From the NCBI RefSeq assembly GCF_019457635.1, contig NZ_CP080412.1, positions 3,286,001-3,350,000 on the forward strand: DNA of 64,000 bases, read 5' to 3'. This document shows positions 25,877 to 35,943 of the stretch, piece by piece. The notes beneath the pieces were generated by a model, which saw only the letters and a list, made by a program, of their open reading frames with translations, was not told the origin of the DNA and did no database searches. The stretch's first letter is position 1. Each line of letters opens with the position of its first letter. Made by a program: the position numbers and the translations under genes. The DNA comes from Shewanella mangrovisoli (GTDB lineage: Bacteria; Pseudomonadota; Gammaproteobacteria; Enterobacterales; Shewanellaceae).

Positions 25877-26206
25877 CCTTTGGAATGTCCTCTCTTGCTA
25901 CAAATCCCGAATGAGTTCGGGAATTTGCTTATGAGGGCGTGAATTCAATACACATACTGCTGTCATTACGACATCTTTATAGTACGCATAAATCTGTGGT
26001 ACTAGTTATGCGTCGGTGCAGCCCCAAAGATATCGAGTACTGGCTGGTGAATAGAAGAATGGCTAACTAATTGTCTTATCAATTCTTGTATTCACTTTTG
26101 CTAACTCTTCATCGGGAATAGAGAAACAGTAAAAACTCCCTCTTTCTCCATAAAAAAACACCACCTTATGGTGGCGTTTGCTTATAGATAAACCTAAAAC
26201 AGAAGA
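25877..26206. other. Convergent intergenic region with two hairpins
   Basis: 330 bases. AAATCCCGAA/TTCGGGAATTT (25902-25926) may end the GntR transcript. ACACCACC/GGTGGCGT (26158-26177) with a T run on the reverse strand is a good terminator for the peptidase gene. Between them nothing recognisable was found. Confidence 0.6.
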
Positions 26207-29023
26207 TTACTCATCATCGGCTTTATATTCGACATAGGCTTCGCCCTGGCTTAACCAGGCTGGCGCGGGTTTACCTTTAAGATAATGGTCGAAGTATTCC
26301 ATCATGCGAATGCTGTAATCGAGCTTATTAGGGTATTTCTTCAGATGATGGGGTTCATCTTCATATTGTAAAAACACCACATCTTTACCAGCACGGCGCA
26401 TCGCCAAGTACATTTCAACACCTTGCTCCCAAGGCACCGCATCGTCTTTATCGCCAAACATGATCATCAGCGGTGTTTGAATGCGATCGGCATAGAATAC
26501 TGGCGAGTTCTCAATATACTTTTGCGGCGCAGCGAAGAGGCTTTCACCTATGCGGCTTTGGCCCGTTTCGTATTGGAATTGGCGCGCAAGCCCTGTGCCA
26601 TGGCGAATACCGCTGTAGGCGCTGGTCATGTTGGCCACTGGCGCACCAGCTACCGCAGCTTTAAACATCTTGGTTTGAGTGATGGCAAACGCCGTTTGAT
26701 AACCGCTCCAAGAGTGTCCTTGCAAACCAATGGCGTTAGCATCGGCAACGCCCATGTCGATAAGCTTTTGCACGCCCGAGGTCAGCGCTTGAACCGAACT
26801 GGCACCGGGATAACCGATCTCGAAACGAATATCCGGCAAGAATACCGCATAACCGTTATTCACATACCAAGCGAAGTTTGGTCTGTGGTTAACCTTCATT
26901 TGCGGGAAGGCATGCAGCCTGTCGGTCATAAAGCGATAGTAGTAAACCAGCACCGGATAACGCTCACCCGCTTGATAGTTAGTCGGCTTAATCAACACGC
27001 CATCGAGCGGCTTGCCATCACCATTGGTCCAATGCACTAATTCGGCTTGGCTCCAATTAAAGGCTTGGCGCTGCTTATCTAAATCGGTTTGCTTCACCGC
27101 ATTTTGTGGGGTCTGATAGCTTGCGGTATACAAGTCAGGGAACAGATCGAAGCGCTCCTTAGAGAACACCAAGGTATCCGTATCTTTACTGCGCCCAAGC
27201 ACAGTTAGCTTATACTCGCCTTCCATCAGGGTCTTAACGCCCGCTTCGCCTAAGGTCGCTTGATAAAAACCATCGGCCTTAGTCTTGTCGCTGTAACCAT
27301 GCAGCAGCACAGTGGCGTTGTAGGCCAGTGTGGTTGGCTCATCGGGATTATCGACTAAGCCTTCAACACGATATTGAATTTTTTGAGCGCGCCCCTGCCC
27401 TGCGGTTAAGGCAAATCCGCTTTTCGATGCGGTATTAAACTGCCACACATCGTATTTGTCGTAGACGAGGAAACCTGCATCATCCTTCAGCCAAGGGCCA
27501 AAACCATAACCCGGCGCATTGGAAGGATAATCATGGTCTTCATCGGCAAAACTCACCTTTAAAGACTTGCTCAGATTGGTGCGACGACCTTCGGCAATAT
27601 CATATAAATACACATTACCTTGCTGATAATAGGCCACATATTTGCCGTCGCCCGATAAGCTCGGCTCAGCATCGCTTGGTTGTTGGGTTAACAGCGGCAG
27701 CTTACGCCCAGTGTTGATATCCACCAAGTAATAGTCTAGATAAAAGCCCGCCCAAGTGATCATCTTGCGATAGGGTAAGTCTGAGCTTGCCAGCATATAA
27801 CGCTTATGCTGTGACAGGGTCACATCCGGCACCGTTTTATCGCCAAGCTGCACTACATTGTTTGAATCTAAATGCAGCACGGCTAAATAAGTGCGCTTTT
27901 GCTCTTTATCATATTGCTTGATTTCATGGGGTTTAATCCGCGGATCGTCTCCATGCCAGACCTTAAGCCCACGTAGGCCTGTGACTATCTCTTGATCGTA
28001 AAGGTCTTTTTCTTCTGCAATTTTCTTCAAACTGAGCTGCTGGCTCACCTCGGGCACACGGCCAAAGAAGAGTCGTTCACTGTCTAGGGAAAAGTTTAAA
28101 CTGGCGTAACGGTTTAACGTCCACTCTTTGGTGTTTGGCACGGGGCGAATTTTGCCTGAAGCGATATCGACTAGGTTTAACTGATAGCTACGGCCATAGG
28201 GTAATTCACTCGCATCCCCTAGGGTAAAGGCCAGCCAGCGACCATTTTTCGACAGTGAAACCGCACCGATTTGTTGAGTTTGAGATTCAAATGCCGTTGA
28301 TTTTTTGTAGTATTTCAAATCAATCAGTTGCAGTTGATGTTGTTTCGCCTCGATATCATTGACAGCAACGGCCAAGCGGCGACTGTCTTTATCAAACTGA
28401 TAGGCGGTCACATGCTCCAGATCCACCCGCTGCGATGGCGAAGACAAATTCACTAAACTCAAACGACGGCCTTGGTCGAACTTATCGACCTTCACCTTCT
28501 CGGCTTTGGGCTTATCATCGGCACCTTCGGTCTTCTCCTTGGCGTCTTTCTTGGTCTCTTCATCGGCTTCAAACCAAATAGCTAAATGCGCGCCATCGTC
28601 GCTAAAGGCAAATTCCTTTACCCGTTCAAATTTGGTTTGCGTGCCAGTTTGGGTATCGAGCAGCACCATATCGGCTTTGAGCTTTTTCTTGGCTTTAGCA
28701 TCACTGGTTTCGACTTTAAGCAAACTGGGTTTTACGGCCATCGCCACATAACGGCCAGTGTGACTCACGATAGGGTCCGAGCCGCCTTCAATCAGAAAGT
28801 CTTTTCCTGTTTGCAGATTCTTAACCAAACCATTGCTATCGCCACGATCCGGCGCCACCTCCACCGCCAGCACTTGACCATTGTCAGCGATAACGGGCTT
28901 TTCGAGGGACTCAAAATGCATAATGTCGGTCAGGGTAAGCGGTTTAGTGCTGGTTTCTGCATGGGCATTGGGCAGTATTCCGAGGGATAAAAGCACTAGC
29001 GATGTGATAGGTAATAACTTCAA
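26207..29023 (-). CDS. Secreted S9-family serine peptidase (prolyl oligopeptidase type)
   Basis: 938 residues starting at TTG (29021-29023), supported by GAGGAAG three bases upstream and an immediate signal peptide (LLPITSLVLLSLGILPNAHA). Residues 40-620 carry repeated WD/PD40-like segments of a beta propeller. The C-terminal alpha/beta hydrolase domain has GHSWSGYQTAF with the nucleophile near residue 771, then FGDKDDAVPWEQG (Asp) and EDEPHHLKKYP (His). It should cleave peptides in the periplasm or outside. It is longer than typical prolyl oligopeptidases because of insertions such as the Lys-rich stretch near 155-185. It is divergent from the isocitrate dehydrogenase gene. Confidence 0.88.
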   Translation of the reverse strand: MKLLPITSLVLLSLGILPNAHAETSTKPLTLTDIMHFESLEKPVIADNGQVLAVEVAPDRGDSNGLVKNLQTGKDFLIEGGSDPIVSHTGRYVAMAVKPSLLKVETSDAKAKKKLKADMVLLDTQTGTQTKFERVKEFAFSDDGAHLAIWFEADEETKKDAKEKTEGADDKPKAEKVKVDKFDQGRRLSLVNLSSPSQRVDLEHVTAYQFDKDSRRLAVAVNDIEAKQHQLQLIDLKYYKKSTAFESQTQQIGAVSLSKNGRWLAFTLGDASELPYGRSYQLNLVDIASGKIRPVPNTKEWTLNRYASLNFSLDSERLFFGRVPEVSQQLSLKKIAEEKDLYDQEIVTGLRGLKVWHGDDPRIKPHEIKQYDKEQKRTYLAVLHLDSNNVVQLGDKTVPDVTLSQHKRYMLASSDLPYRKMITWAGFYLDYYLVDINTGRKLPLLTQQPSDAEPSLSGDGKYVAYYQQGNVYLYDIAEGRRTNLSKSLKVSFADEDHDYPSNAPGYGFGPWLKDDAGFLVYDKYDVWQFNTASKSGFALTAGQGRAQKIQYRVEGLVDNPDEPTTLAYNATVLLHGYSDKTKADGFYQATLGEAGVKTLMEGEYKLTVLGRSKDTDTLVFSKERFDLFPDLYTASYQTPQNAVKQTDLDKQRQAFNWSQAELVHWTNGDGKPLDGVLIKPTNYQAGERYPVLVYYYRFMTDRLHAFPQMKVNHRPNFAWYVNNGYAVFLPDIRFEIGYPGASSVQALTSGVQKLIDMGVADANAIGLQGHSWSGYQTAFAITQTKMFKAAVAGAPVANMTSAYSGIRHGTGLARQFQYETGQSRIGESLFAAPQKYIENSPVFYADRIQTPLMIMFGDKDDAVPWEQGVEMYLAMRRAGKDVVFLQYEDEPHHLKKYPNKLDYSIRMMEYFDHYLKGKPAPAWLSQGEAYVEYKADDE

Positions 29024-29277
29024 TGTCTTCCTCTTTTATATAGTTGTTAGACTAAAGTAGACTTTTTTAACCATTGGTCCTCCATCATCGTTATAACCCA
29101 GTATTTTTACAAGTTATACCCGATAAAAAATCGTGATATTGCTCACTATTTCCTGTGAAGTTTGACCAAAGACGGTTAAAATAATGGGGAGAAAAAACAC
29201 CAAATTCATAGTCATGTTACCCGGCTAATCCCGGGTCGGACAATTGCAGTAACGACGAACCGTGGAAGGACTTCTCC

Positions 29278-30288
29278 ATGTCAAAAAGAACGATAACCGT
29301 AATTCCAGGTGATGGAATTGGCCCAAGTATTATTGATTCAGCCTTAAAAATTCTTGATAAAGCTGGTTGTGATTTTGAATATGAATTTGCCGATGCCGGC
29401 TTAACTGCTCTTGAGAAGCAGGGCGAACTACTTCCGCAGCGTACTTTAGAACTGATCGAAAAAAACCGCATCACCCTGAAAGGCCCGCTAACTACACCAG
29501 TAGGCGAAGGTTTCACCTCTATCAACGTGACATTACGTAAGAAATTCGGTCTGTACGCTAACGTGCGTCCAGTGTTGTCTTTCAAAGGCACTCAAGCCCG
29601 TTATGAAAACATTGATATCATTACTGTGCGTGAAAACACCGAAGGCATGTACTCAGGCCACGGTCAAAAAGTTTCTGAAGACGGCACCACTGCTGAAGCG
29701 ACCAGTATCGTCACTCGCCAAGGTGCTGAGCAGATCGCGACATTCGCCTATGAACTGGCCCGCAAAGAAAACCGTAAGAAAGTCACTATCGTGCACAAAG
29801 CAAACATCATGAAGTCAACTTCAGGTCTGTTCCTGAAAGTGGCCCGTGAAGTGAGCCAACGCTACCCAGACATCAAAACCGAAGAAATGATTGTCGATGC
29901 GACTTGCATGAAGTTAGTGATGAACCCAGAAAACTTCGACGTCATCGTGACCACCAACCTGTTTGGTGACATTCTGTCGGATCTGTGTGCTGGTTTAGTC
30001 GGTGGTTTAGGTATGGCACCCGGCGCCAACATTGGCCGTGATGCAGCGATTTTCGAAGCGGTTCACGGCAGTGCGCCCGATATCGCAGGTAAAAACCTCG
30101 CTAACCCAACATCTGTGATCTTAGCCTCTATCCAAATGCTGGAATACTTAGGCATGGCTGATAAAGCCGATCTGATCCGTAAAGCCGTATCGGCAGTAAT
30201 TGAAGAAGGCGACCGTACGACTCGCGATTTAGGCGGCACCCACGGTACGACTGACTTCACTCAAGCGGTGCTTGACCGTCTGTCATAA
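29278..30288 (+). CDS. NAD-dependent isocitrate dehydrogenase
   Basis: 336 residues of the isocitrate/isopropylmalate dehydrogenase fold: TVIPGDGIGPSIIDSALKIL, substrate-loop TVRENTEGMYSG, and the metal-binding stretch TTNLFGDILSDLCAGLVGGLG, then EAVHGSAPDIAGKNLANPTS. It is short and monomer-like in sequence, resembling the NAD-type enzyme of mitochondria and several Alteromonadales rather than the 416-residue NADP enzyme of E. coli; cofactor preference is inferred from this resemblance. It makes 2-oxoglutarate in the TCA cycle. It is monocistronic with a strong terminator. Confidence 0.9.
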   Translation: MSKRTITVIPGDGIGPSIIDSALKILDKAGCDFEYEFADAGLTALEKQGELLPQRTLELIEKNRITLKGPLTTPVGEGFTSINVTLRKKFGLYANVRPVLSFKGTQARYENIDIITVRENTEGMYSGHGQKVSEDGTTAEATSIVTRQGAEQIATFAYELARKENRKKVTIVHKANIMKSTSGLFLKVAREVSQRYPDIKTEEMIVDATCMKLVMNPENFDVIVTTNLFGDILSDLCAGLVGGLGMAPGANIGRDAAIFEAVHGSAPDIAGKNLANPTSVILASIQMLEYLGMADKADLIRKAVSAVIEEGDRTTRDLGGTHGTTDFTQAVLDRLS

Positions 30289-30310
30289 TCGCTTTGCGCG
30301 AAACAAAAAA

Positions 30311-30333
30311 ACGCACCCTAGGGTGCGTTTTTT
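30311..30333 (+). terminator. Isocitrate dehydrogenase terminator
   Basis: ACGCACCC TA GGGTGCGT stem followed by a T run. The A run before it makes it usable in both directions. Confidence 0.85.
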
Positions 30334-30362
30334 ATGGCCGCAATCTAACAGAACAGCCAAAT

Positions 30363-30390
30363 AAAAAGCCCCAGACATGACTTGGGGCTT
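30363..30390 (-). terminator. rlmM terminator
   Basis: On the reverse strand AAGCCCCA pairs with TGGGGCTT around a nine-base loop, followed by TTTAT. It lies after the rlmM stop codon. Confidence 0.75.
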
Positions 30391-30422
30391 CACTCACTAA
30401 CAGAACGGTCAAAAACCGCCGA

Positions 30423-31508
30423 TTAGTTCCAAGCCTGGCTCGGTTTAATCCACAGGTGCACAGTTACTTCATCACGGTCATGGTATAAGTGCTTACACTG
30501 TAACTGGAATTCGTTGATGCCGTTTTCCTTGAGGATTTCCTGCATGGTATTCAAAATCGCCATCACTTCTTTATAACGGCTCTTCATCGGCAGTTTGAGG
30601 TTGAAAATCGCTTCTTTAAACCAGCCATTGATGGCCCAAGCTTCAATCAGCTCAGCCACGCGCGCGGGTTTTTCAACCATGTCACACACTAACCAATAAA
30701 TGTTTTTACGCTGTGGCTCGAAGCGGAAACCATCCTCGCGGAAATGTTTCACTTGTCCGGTTTCCATCAGCTTTTCGTTCATTGGGCCATTATCGACCGC
30801 GGAGACCATCATGCCACGACGCACTAACTGATAGGTCCAGCCGCCTGGGCAAGCGCCTAAGTCCACCGCGTTCATGCCGCTGCGAACCCGCACTTCTTGC
30901 TCTTCTTTAGGCACAAACTGCGCGAATGCTTCATCGAGTTTCAAGCTTGAGCGGCTCGGCGCATCGGCAGCCATTTTCAGGCGCGGGATCCCCATAAAAT
31001 AGGGTGAGCTGTTGTTACTGAAGGAATAACCTACGTAGGCACGACCTGGGCCGATAAAACACACGTGGATAATCGGACGCTTAGGATTTTCCTGTGCCAG
31101 TAAACTGCCGGATTTTTTCAAATGCTGACGCAAAGGCACAGTAAACTTACGGCAAAATGCCGACAGTTCTTTGGCTTCGTTGGTATCAGGGGTTTCAACC
31201 CTCAGCTCACCCGCTTTACTCACCTCACTGAGCGCCGCCACAATCGGGCTGACACGATCCGACTCGGGTAAATCCGCCAGCAGCTCGTTTGCAGCAAACA
31301 TCTGACGGGCAAAAATCAGTGAATCTAACGGCAATTGCTTCACTAAGGTATCGCCGCCGTCTTCTTCAAAACATTGATATACCACGTAGGCATCGTTGTT
31401 GTTGGCTTTAACAAAGCCACCCACATTGAGCTCGGCGGCTCGCTGTTGGATTTCTGCTGCGCATTCTTTCTCATAGCCTGCACGGCAAAATAAAAATAGG
31501 TTTTTCAT
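30423..31508 (-). CDS. rlmM: 23S rRNA 2'-O-ribose methyltransferase RlmM
   Basis: 361 residues from ATG at 31506-31508, which has AAGGATCTCC before it and yields the typical [20 protein letters not shown] start; a longer upstream frame exists but is unlikely. The N-terminal THUMP-like half is followed by a Rossmann methyltransferase with [19 protein letters not shown] (SAM motif) and VSAVDNG, then [10 protein letters not shown]. RlmM methylates C2498 of 23S rRNA in E. coli. The neighbours DUF423 (ygdD) and gcvA repeat the E. coli gene order, with a hydrolase gene inserted. Confidence 0.94.
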   Translation of the reverse strand: MKNLFLFCRAGYEKECAAEIQQRAAELNVGGFVKANNNDAYVVYQCFEEDGGDTLVKQLPLDSLIFARQMFAANELLADLPESDRVSPIVAALSEVSKAGELRVETPDTNEAKELSAFCRKFTVPLRQHLKKSGSLLAQENPKRPIIHVCFIGPGRAYVGYSFSNNSSPYFMGIPRLKMAADAPSRSSLKLDEAFAQFVPKEEQEVRVRSGMNAVDLGACPGGWTYQLVRRGMMVSAVDNGPMNEKLMETGQVKHFREDGFRFEPQRKNIYWLVCDMVEKPARVAELIEAWAINGWFKEAIFNLKLPMKSRYKEVMAILNTMQEILKENGINEFQLQCKHLYHDRDEVTVHLWIKPSQAWN

Positions 31509-31661
31509 GGAGATCCTTAAGAAATCCAAGCCATAAACATGGCCGACTATCGATTTGGGCGCCAGTATAGCAATTTCAATGCACAAAAGCCCGATTTGCT
31601 ATCGGGCTTTTGTGTTATTGGCAGCATGAACGCACGGCGCAGTGGCTGCGCCACACAAGTA

Positions 31662-32054
31662 TTATGACTCGTTGCCATCCACCACTTTATGGCGCCATAC
31701 GGCTGCAGCCAGCAATAACCAACCTAAGAGGAAACAGCCACCACCCATTGGGGTAATAGGGCCTAACCATTTGCTACCGACCAGTGCTAAACCGTAGAGC
31801 GAGCCAGAAAACAGCACTATGCCGGCCATAAACAGGTACGCCGCCCAATCCAGCAAACGTGAGGTTAACCACTGCCCGGCAAAGGCCACAGCAATCAGCG
31901 CAAAGGTATGGTAGAAGTGATATTGCACGCCTAGATTAAACACATCAATCAGCTCTGGCGGCGCGACAGCCTTGAGTCCATGGGCGCCAAAGGCGCCAAG
32001 CGCGACCGCAAAAAATCCGCTTACCGCGGCGAGTAACAACAATCCTTTACGCAT
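31662..32054 (-). CDS. DUF423 inner membrane protein (YgdD-like)
   Basis: 130 residues from ATG at 32052-32054, preceded by GGAGGT five bases upstream. Four hydrophobic helices include GFFAVALGAFGAHGLK near the start, the DUF423 signature, and end with a basic tail. Function is unknown; members are small inner membrane proteins. It lies between the hydrolase gene and rlmM, all on the same strand. Confidence 0.85.
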   Translation of the reverse strand: MRKGLLLLAAVSGFFAVALGAFGAHGLKAVAPPELIDVFNLGVQYHFYHTFALIAVAFAGQWLTSRLLDWAAYLFMAGIVLFSGSLYGLALVGSKWLGPITPMGGGCFLLGWLLLAAAVWRHKVVDGNES

Positions 32055-32147
32055 TTTTACCTCCAAAAACCAATAGGCTTTACGACGGATGACGCTCAAG
32101 CCGTTAATCCAGACTCTGAGCGCTTTACGCCATATCAAGAAAAAACA

Positions 32148-32837
32148 TTAGCCAATAAATTTTGCTGACAAATCAACAGTCAATGCAAGGTTAGCCGCTT
32201 CGGTCGTGCCTGACGACTTTCTTGGCACAAAACTATGATCCCCATCGGCTAAGTATTCAATTTGTATATCACTGTTAAGCGGCCAACTTAGGATCTGCGC
32301 CTGTGTGCCAAACTTATCCCGCTCACCTTGTAGCACTAATACGGGCACTTGGCAGTCGTTTAGGGGTTCTAACCTAGGTCCCCCCCCCTTAAGCGGAATA
32401 AAGGGATAACCTAAGCAAATGACCCTATCAATACGGCTCGCTTGCTCGCTATCGCAGGCCAGTAACGCCGCCATGCGTCCGCCCATGGATTTGCCCATCA
32501 AGACCACACGCTTAACCTTAGGCTGAGCGTGCGCCACATCGAGCATCTCGCTAAAACAGGTAAGCAGCTTTGGCGCTCTGTCAGGCGGGCGCTTTTTACC
32601 ATCCACGGCATTGGCCTGCATGTAAGGAAAGTTAAAGCGCATCACTTGAAAACCCTTTGCGACAAGACCTGCGGCCATTTGGCACATAAAATCGGAGTCT
32701 CGATTCGCCCCCGCGCCGTGGGCAAATAAAATCAAGGTTTCTGAGGGCTCGCCTTCTAACACATAGGCACTTGGCGCCACATTCTCGTTGACCAAGGGGT
32801 TATCCGGGCAACAACTCACTGCGTGACTCCTCGGCAA
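32148..32837 (-). CDS. Alpha/beta hydrolase (KANL3/Tex30-like) with a G9 tract
   Basis: 229 residues if ATG at 32837 is used, overlapping gcvA by 38 bases; a later start near VNENVAPSAYVLEG is possible. It has LILFAHGAGANRDSDFM (oxyanion region), VVLMGKSMGGRMAALLA with nucleophile Ser (GKSMGG), LVLQGERDKFG (Asp) and DGDHSFVPR (His), a complete catalytic triad of the small dienelactone-hydrolase-like group. The substrate is unknown. Nine consecutive Gs in the coding strand (complement of 32380-32388, encoding KGGGP) lie at mid-gene, where a one-base slip would truncate the protein. Confidence 0.82.
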   Translation of the reverse strand: MPRSHAVSCCPDNPLVNENVAPSAYVLEGEPSETLILFAHGAGANRDSDFMCQMAAGLVAKGFQVMRFNFPYMQANAVDGKKRPPDRAPKLLTCFSEMLDVAHAQPKVKRVVLMGKSMGGRMAALLACDSEQASRIDRVICLGYPFIPLKGGGPRLEPLNDCQVPVLVLQGERDKFGTQAQILSWPLNSDIQIEYLADGDHSFVPRKSSGTTEAANLALTVDLSAKFIG

Positions 32838-33711
32838 ACATATCTAACATCCACTCACGGAACGCGACCACTTTACCCAGCTCGGCATGATTCTGTTGGC
32901 AGACGAGGTAATAGGCATCTTTGCTCACTAACACTTCTTGGAATGGGCACACCAGTCGACCCGCCTTAATATCGGGGCGAGCGAGTACGCTATAACCTAA
33001 GGCCACACCTTGGCCATGGGCTGCCGCCTGCAAAACGAGGGAAGAGTGACTAAAAATCGGCCCTTGGTTGACGTTGATATCGTGGATACCACATTGTCTA
33101 AACCAAGCCTGCCAATCGTGACGGCTCATATCGTGCAGCAGCGTGTGGTGTTTTAAATCTTCCGGCTTAGACAAGGGCTTAGGGCCGTTTAACAGCATGG
33201 GCGAACATACGGGGATCAGCACTTCATTACGGAGTTTATCGGCGCGAAGCCCTGGCCAATTGCCTAAACCATAATAAATGGCGACGTCGACATCGTCAGT
33301 TAAGGAGCTGGCCTCTGTGTCTACCGCCTTAATTCGTACGTCAATGTCTGGATTTTTTTCACTAAACTTCGATAGGCGCGGCACCAGCCACTGAATAGCA
33401 AAGCTTGGCGACATGCTCACGGTCAACGAACCAATGGCGCTGCGTGCAAGTAGCCTGTCGGTGGCATCCGCCAGTTGAGTGAAGATATCTTTAATATCGA
33501 GAAAATAGCTCTGGCCTTCTTCGGTCAGCAGCAATGAACGATTCTTTCGGCGAAATAATTTTAATCCGAGAAAATCTTCCAGCGCCTTAATTTGGTGACT
33601 CACCGCAGCCTGAGTCACAAACAATTCTTCAGCCGCTCGAGTAAAGCTCAAATGCCGTGCGGCGGCCTCAAATGCTTTAACCGCATTCAGTGGTGGTAAG
33701 CGTCTTGACAT
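32800..33711 (-). CDS. gcvA: LysR-type regulator GcvA
   Basis: 303 residues. It starts MSRRLPPLNAVKAFEAAARHLSFTRAAEELFVTQAAVSHQIKALE, the GcvA-type helix-turn-helix, and has the family substrate-binding domain (LTVSMSPSFAIQWLVPRLSKF, then VDVAIYYGLGNWPGL). GcvA controls the glycine cleavage operon in enterobacteria, activating with glycine and repressing with purines; the gcv genes are not in this window. It heads the group with the hydrolase, DUF423 and rlmM, as in E. coli gcvA-ygdD-rlmM. Confidence 0.88.
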   Translation of the reverse strand: MSRRLPPLNAVKAFEAAARHLSFTRAAEELFVTQAAVSHQIKALEDFLGLKLFRRKNRSLLLTEEGQSYFLDIKDIFTQLADATDRLLARSAIGSLTVSMSPSFAIQWLVPRLSKFSEKNPDIDVRIKAVDTEASSLTDDVDVAIYYGLGNWPGLRADKLRNEVLIPVCSPMLLNGPKPLSKPEDLKHHTLLHDMSRHDWQAWFRQCGIHDINVNQGPIFSHSSLVLQAAAHGQGVALGYSVLARPDIKAGRLVCPFQEVLVSKDAYYLVCQQNHAELGKVVAFREWMLDMFAEESRSELLPG

Positions 33712-33887
33712 AGTGATCTCTATCTCAATTTTTAATTAGTTTTTCTAATCCGTATTGTTACATTTAATCGTTTGTAAAGGCCAGCGTTTTTGATTAAATT
33801 TTGCGCCAACGAAACACATGAGTTGGACAATCTCGAACGGGTGATGGGAATGTCTGACAGCAATACTTTGTCAGCCCGGAGGCGACT

Positions 33888-34121
33888 ATGTTCAATTTAA
33901 AATCTGCTTTTGCGTTAGTGTTAGTCAGCGCACTCAGTGCCAATGTCAGCGCAAATGTTATCGATGCAGAAATTATCATCGACACCAGTGATTTACAGGC
34001 AAGCATCAATGCCGAACTGACTGCGACAATGGAAAAAATGCATGAAGAAGCGCTGCAGGATCCAACCTTATTGCTTGCCGATGACGTGTTACCGGCCCAG
34101 CAAGTGGTCAAGACCGAATAA
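33888..34121 (+). CDS. Small secreted protein of unknown function
   Basis: 77 residues with a strong ribosome binding site (CGGAGG six bases before the ATG) and a signal peptide (MFNLKSAFALVLVSALSANVSA). The mature peptide is about 55 residues, acidic and helical (NVIDAEIIIDTSDLQASINAELT, then MEKMHEEALQDPTLLLADDVLP), without cysteines. It is closed by a clean terminator. I do not recognise a family. The good translation signals and own terminator argue that it is real. Confidence 0.65.
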   Translation: MFNLKSAFALVLVSALSANVSANVIDAEIIIDTSDLQASINAELTATMEKMHEEALQDPTLLLADDVLPAQQVVKTE

Positions 34122-34145
34122 ATTGCACTGCTGATCAGTAAAATA

Positions 34146-34172
34146 AAAGCCGCATTCCAATGCGGCTTTTTT
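34146..34172 (+). terminator. Terminator of the small secreted protein gene
   Basis: AAAGCCGCATT CC AATGCGGCTTT with a following T run. Confidence 0.85.
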
Positions 34173-34272
34173 GTATTCGTTTACCTGCTTATTGGCACAT
34201 CGAGGCCCCAATTCATACGCATTAAGGCCAAAGTTGATGTTTGGCCTTAGCTCTCGTTTTACTGGCTATCGC

Positions 34273-35727
34273 TTAAGGGCGGTAAACCTTAACATTGTGA
34301 TAACCTTGTTCAATCAGGTATAGCGCCTGTAATTTACTCATCACACCACGCTCGCAGTACAGCAGGTAAGTCTTCTGCTTATCGAGATCGGCAAACTGAG
34401 TCGCTAATTTGAAGAAAGGAATGCGCTTGATTTCCACGCCTTCAATCTCCAGCGGTTTGTTCTCTTCTTCCTCTGGGGCGCGAATATCAATCACCACTTC
34501 ATTGGTGTCGATAGCAACAACGGTTTCAGTTTCAGTGATACGCGTATTCATCTGTTCTGCTATCTCCCTGATATCAATGGCAACAGCCTGCTCAACGATA
34601 CGGTCAATCAGGTCCTCAGAGAATTTGGTCTCTTCGGCCTCAACCTTGGCCAGTACCGCCTTAACGGTTGGCTTTTGCGAAATCACACCGCAATATTCGG
34701 GCATAGATTTAGCAAAATCTTCGGTGCCGATACGGCGACATTCGTTGATGATGTCCTGCTTGTCCATGGCGATCAGCGGGCGCAGGATCAGCATATCGGT
34801 GCAGCGGTCAATCACGTTCAAGTTAGTTAAGGTTTGGCTCGATACTTGGCCTAAACTCTCACCAGTCACAATCGCCTGAATGCCCATACGTTCAGCAATA
34901 CGCGCCGCGGTGCGCATCATCATACGCTTGAGTACCACGCCCATTTGACCGTTGTCGATTTTCTCTAAAATCTCGGCCACTACAGGCTCGAACGGCACGG
35001 ACACAAACTTCACTTTGTGGGATTCACCATAGGTTTTCCACAAATGGTAAGCGACTTGTTTCACGCCAATTTCATGCTGCGCGCCGCCGAGGTTGAAGAA
35101 ACAGTAATGGGTACGAGCACCCTTCTTAATAAATTGGTAGCTCGACACGCCTGAGTCAAAACCGCCCGAAATCAAGGACAATACATCTTCCTGCGTCGCC
35201 ATCGGGAAGCCGCCTAAGCCTTCGATACGCTTAGTCACCATATACAGTTTATCACCCTCGATTTCGAGGTTAACTGTCACTTCTGGGTTCTTCAAACGCA
35301 CACCAATCGCATCGGTAAACTGGTTTAAACCACCACCAACATAACGCTCGACTTCGATAGAGTTAAAATCGTGTGAGCCAGTGCGTTTGACGCGCACACA
35401 GAAGGTTTTACCGGCAATTTGGTCACGGTAAACGGGTAAGACTTGCTGGTAGATATCATCGACTGAGGTAAAGCTGTATTCATCCACTTGCACCACATGG
35501 GCAATCCCAGGAATACAGGCTAAACGCTCACCAAAGGCCTGAGCTAATTCAGGTTTATCATTTGGCACCTTTACCCAAATACGGTCCCATTGACGTTGCA
35601 CTTTGGCATCTTCATCAACTTTTTTGAGCACGTTACGGATGTTGGTTTCAAGCATTTTGGTGAAGCGCATGCGCACGGGCTTGCTCTTCATCATGATTTC
35701 TGGGTACAGCTTTACAATAAACTTCAT
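34273..35727 (-). CDS. thiI: tRNA 4-thiouridine synthase ThiI with rhodanese domain
   Basis: 484 residues: an N-terminal ferredoxin-like and THUMP region (1-165), the PP-loop ATP pyrophosphatase with [17 protein letters not shown] near 185-200, [14 protein letters not shown] with the first redox Cys near 344, and a C-terminal rhodanese domain carrying [14 protein letters not shown] with the persulfide Cys near 456. This is the gammaproteobacterial form that transfers sulfur from IscS to U8 of tRNA and to ThiS for thiamine synthesis. It is transcribed alone. Confidence 0.94.
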   Translation of the reverse strand: MKFIVKLYPEIMMKSKPVRMRFTKMLETNIRNVLKKVDEDAKVQRQWDRIWVKVPNDKPELAQAFGERLACIPGIAHVVQVDEYSFTSVDDIYQQVLPVYRDQIAGKTFCVRVKRTGSHDFNSIEVERYVGGGLNQFTDAIGVRLKNPEVTVNLEIEGDKLYMVTKRIEGLGGFPMATQEDVLSLISGGFDSGVSSYQFIKKGARTHYCFFNLGGAQHEIGVKQVAYHLWKTYGESHKVKFVSVPFEPVVAEILEKIDNGQMGVVLKRMMMRTAARIAERMGIQAIVTGESLGQVSSQTLTNLNVIDRCTDMLILRPLIAMDKQDIINECRRIGTEDFAKSMPEYCGVISQKPTVKAVLAKVEAEETKFSEDLIDRIVEQAVAIDIREIAEQMNTRITETETVVAIDTNEVVIDIRAPEEEENKPLEIEGVEIKRIPFFKLATQFADLDKQKTYLLYCERGVMSKLQALYLIEQGYHNVKVYRP

Positions 35728-35886
35728 GGGATTTCCGCGGGCAATTTTGTAAACAGCAAAATTGGTTAAAAGAATAATCGCCGGATTATAACAAACTCAC
35801 GGCGATTGGCGCACCTGTTTCCACACTCGGTCTGCGCGTGGCGTGCGCTTATGCACAGTTGAACTTATAGTCAAAAAATCACAAAT

Positions 35887-35918
35887 AAAAAAGCCGTGAG
35901 CAAGTCACGGCGTTTTTA
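35887..35918 (-). terminator. pomB terminator
   Basis: On the reverse strand CCGTGA pairs with TCACGG around a five-base loop, flanked by A and T runs. It lies directly after pomB. Confidence 0.8.
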
Positions 35919-35943
35919 TCGAATTACAGGTTTGGATTAAAAG

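Noticed and set aside
26423..27040. A 205-codon forward frame inside the S9 peptidase gene
   Set aside because: Opposite strand of a conserved catalytic domain; no translation signals.
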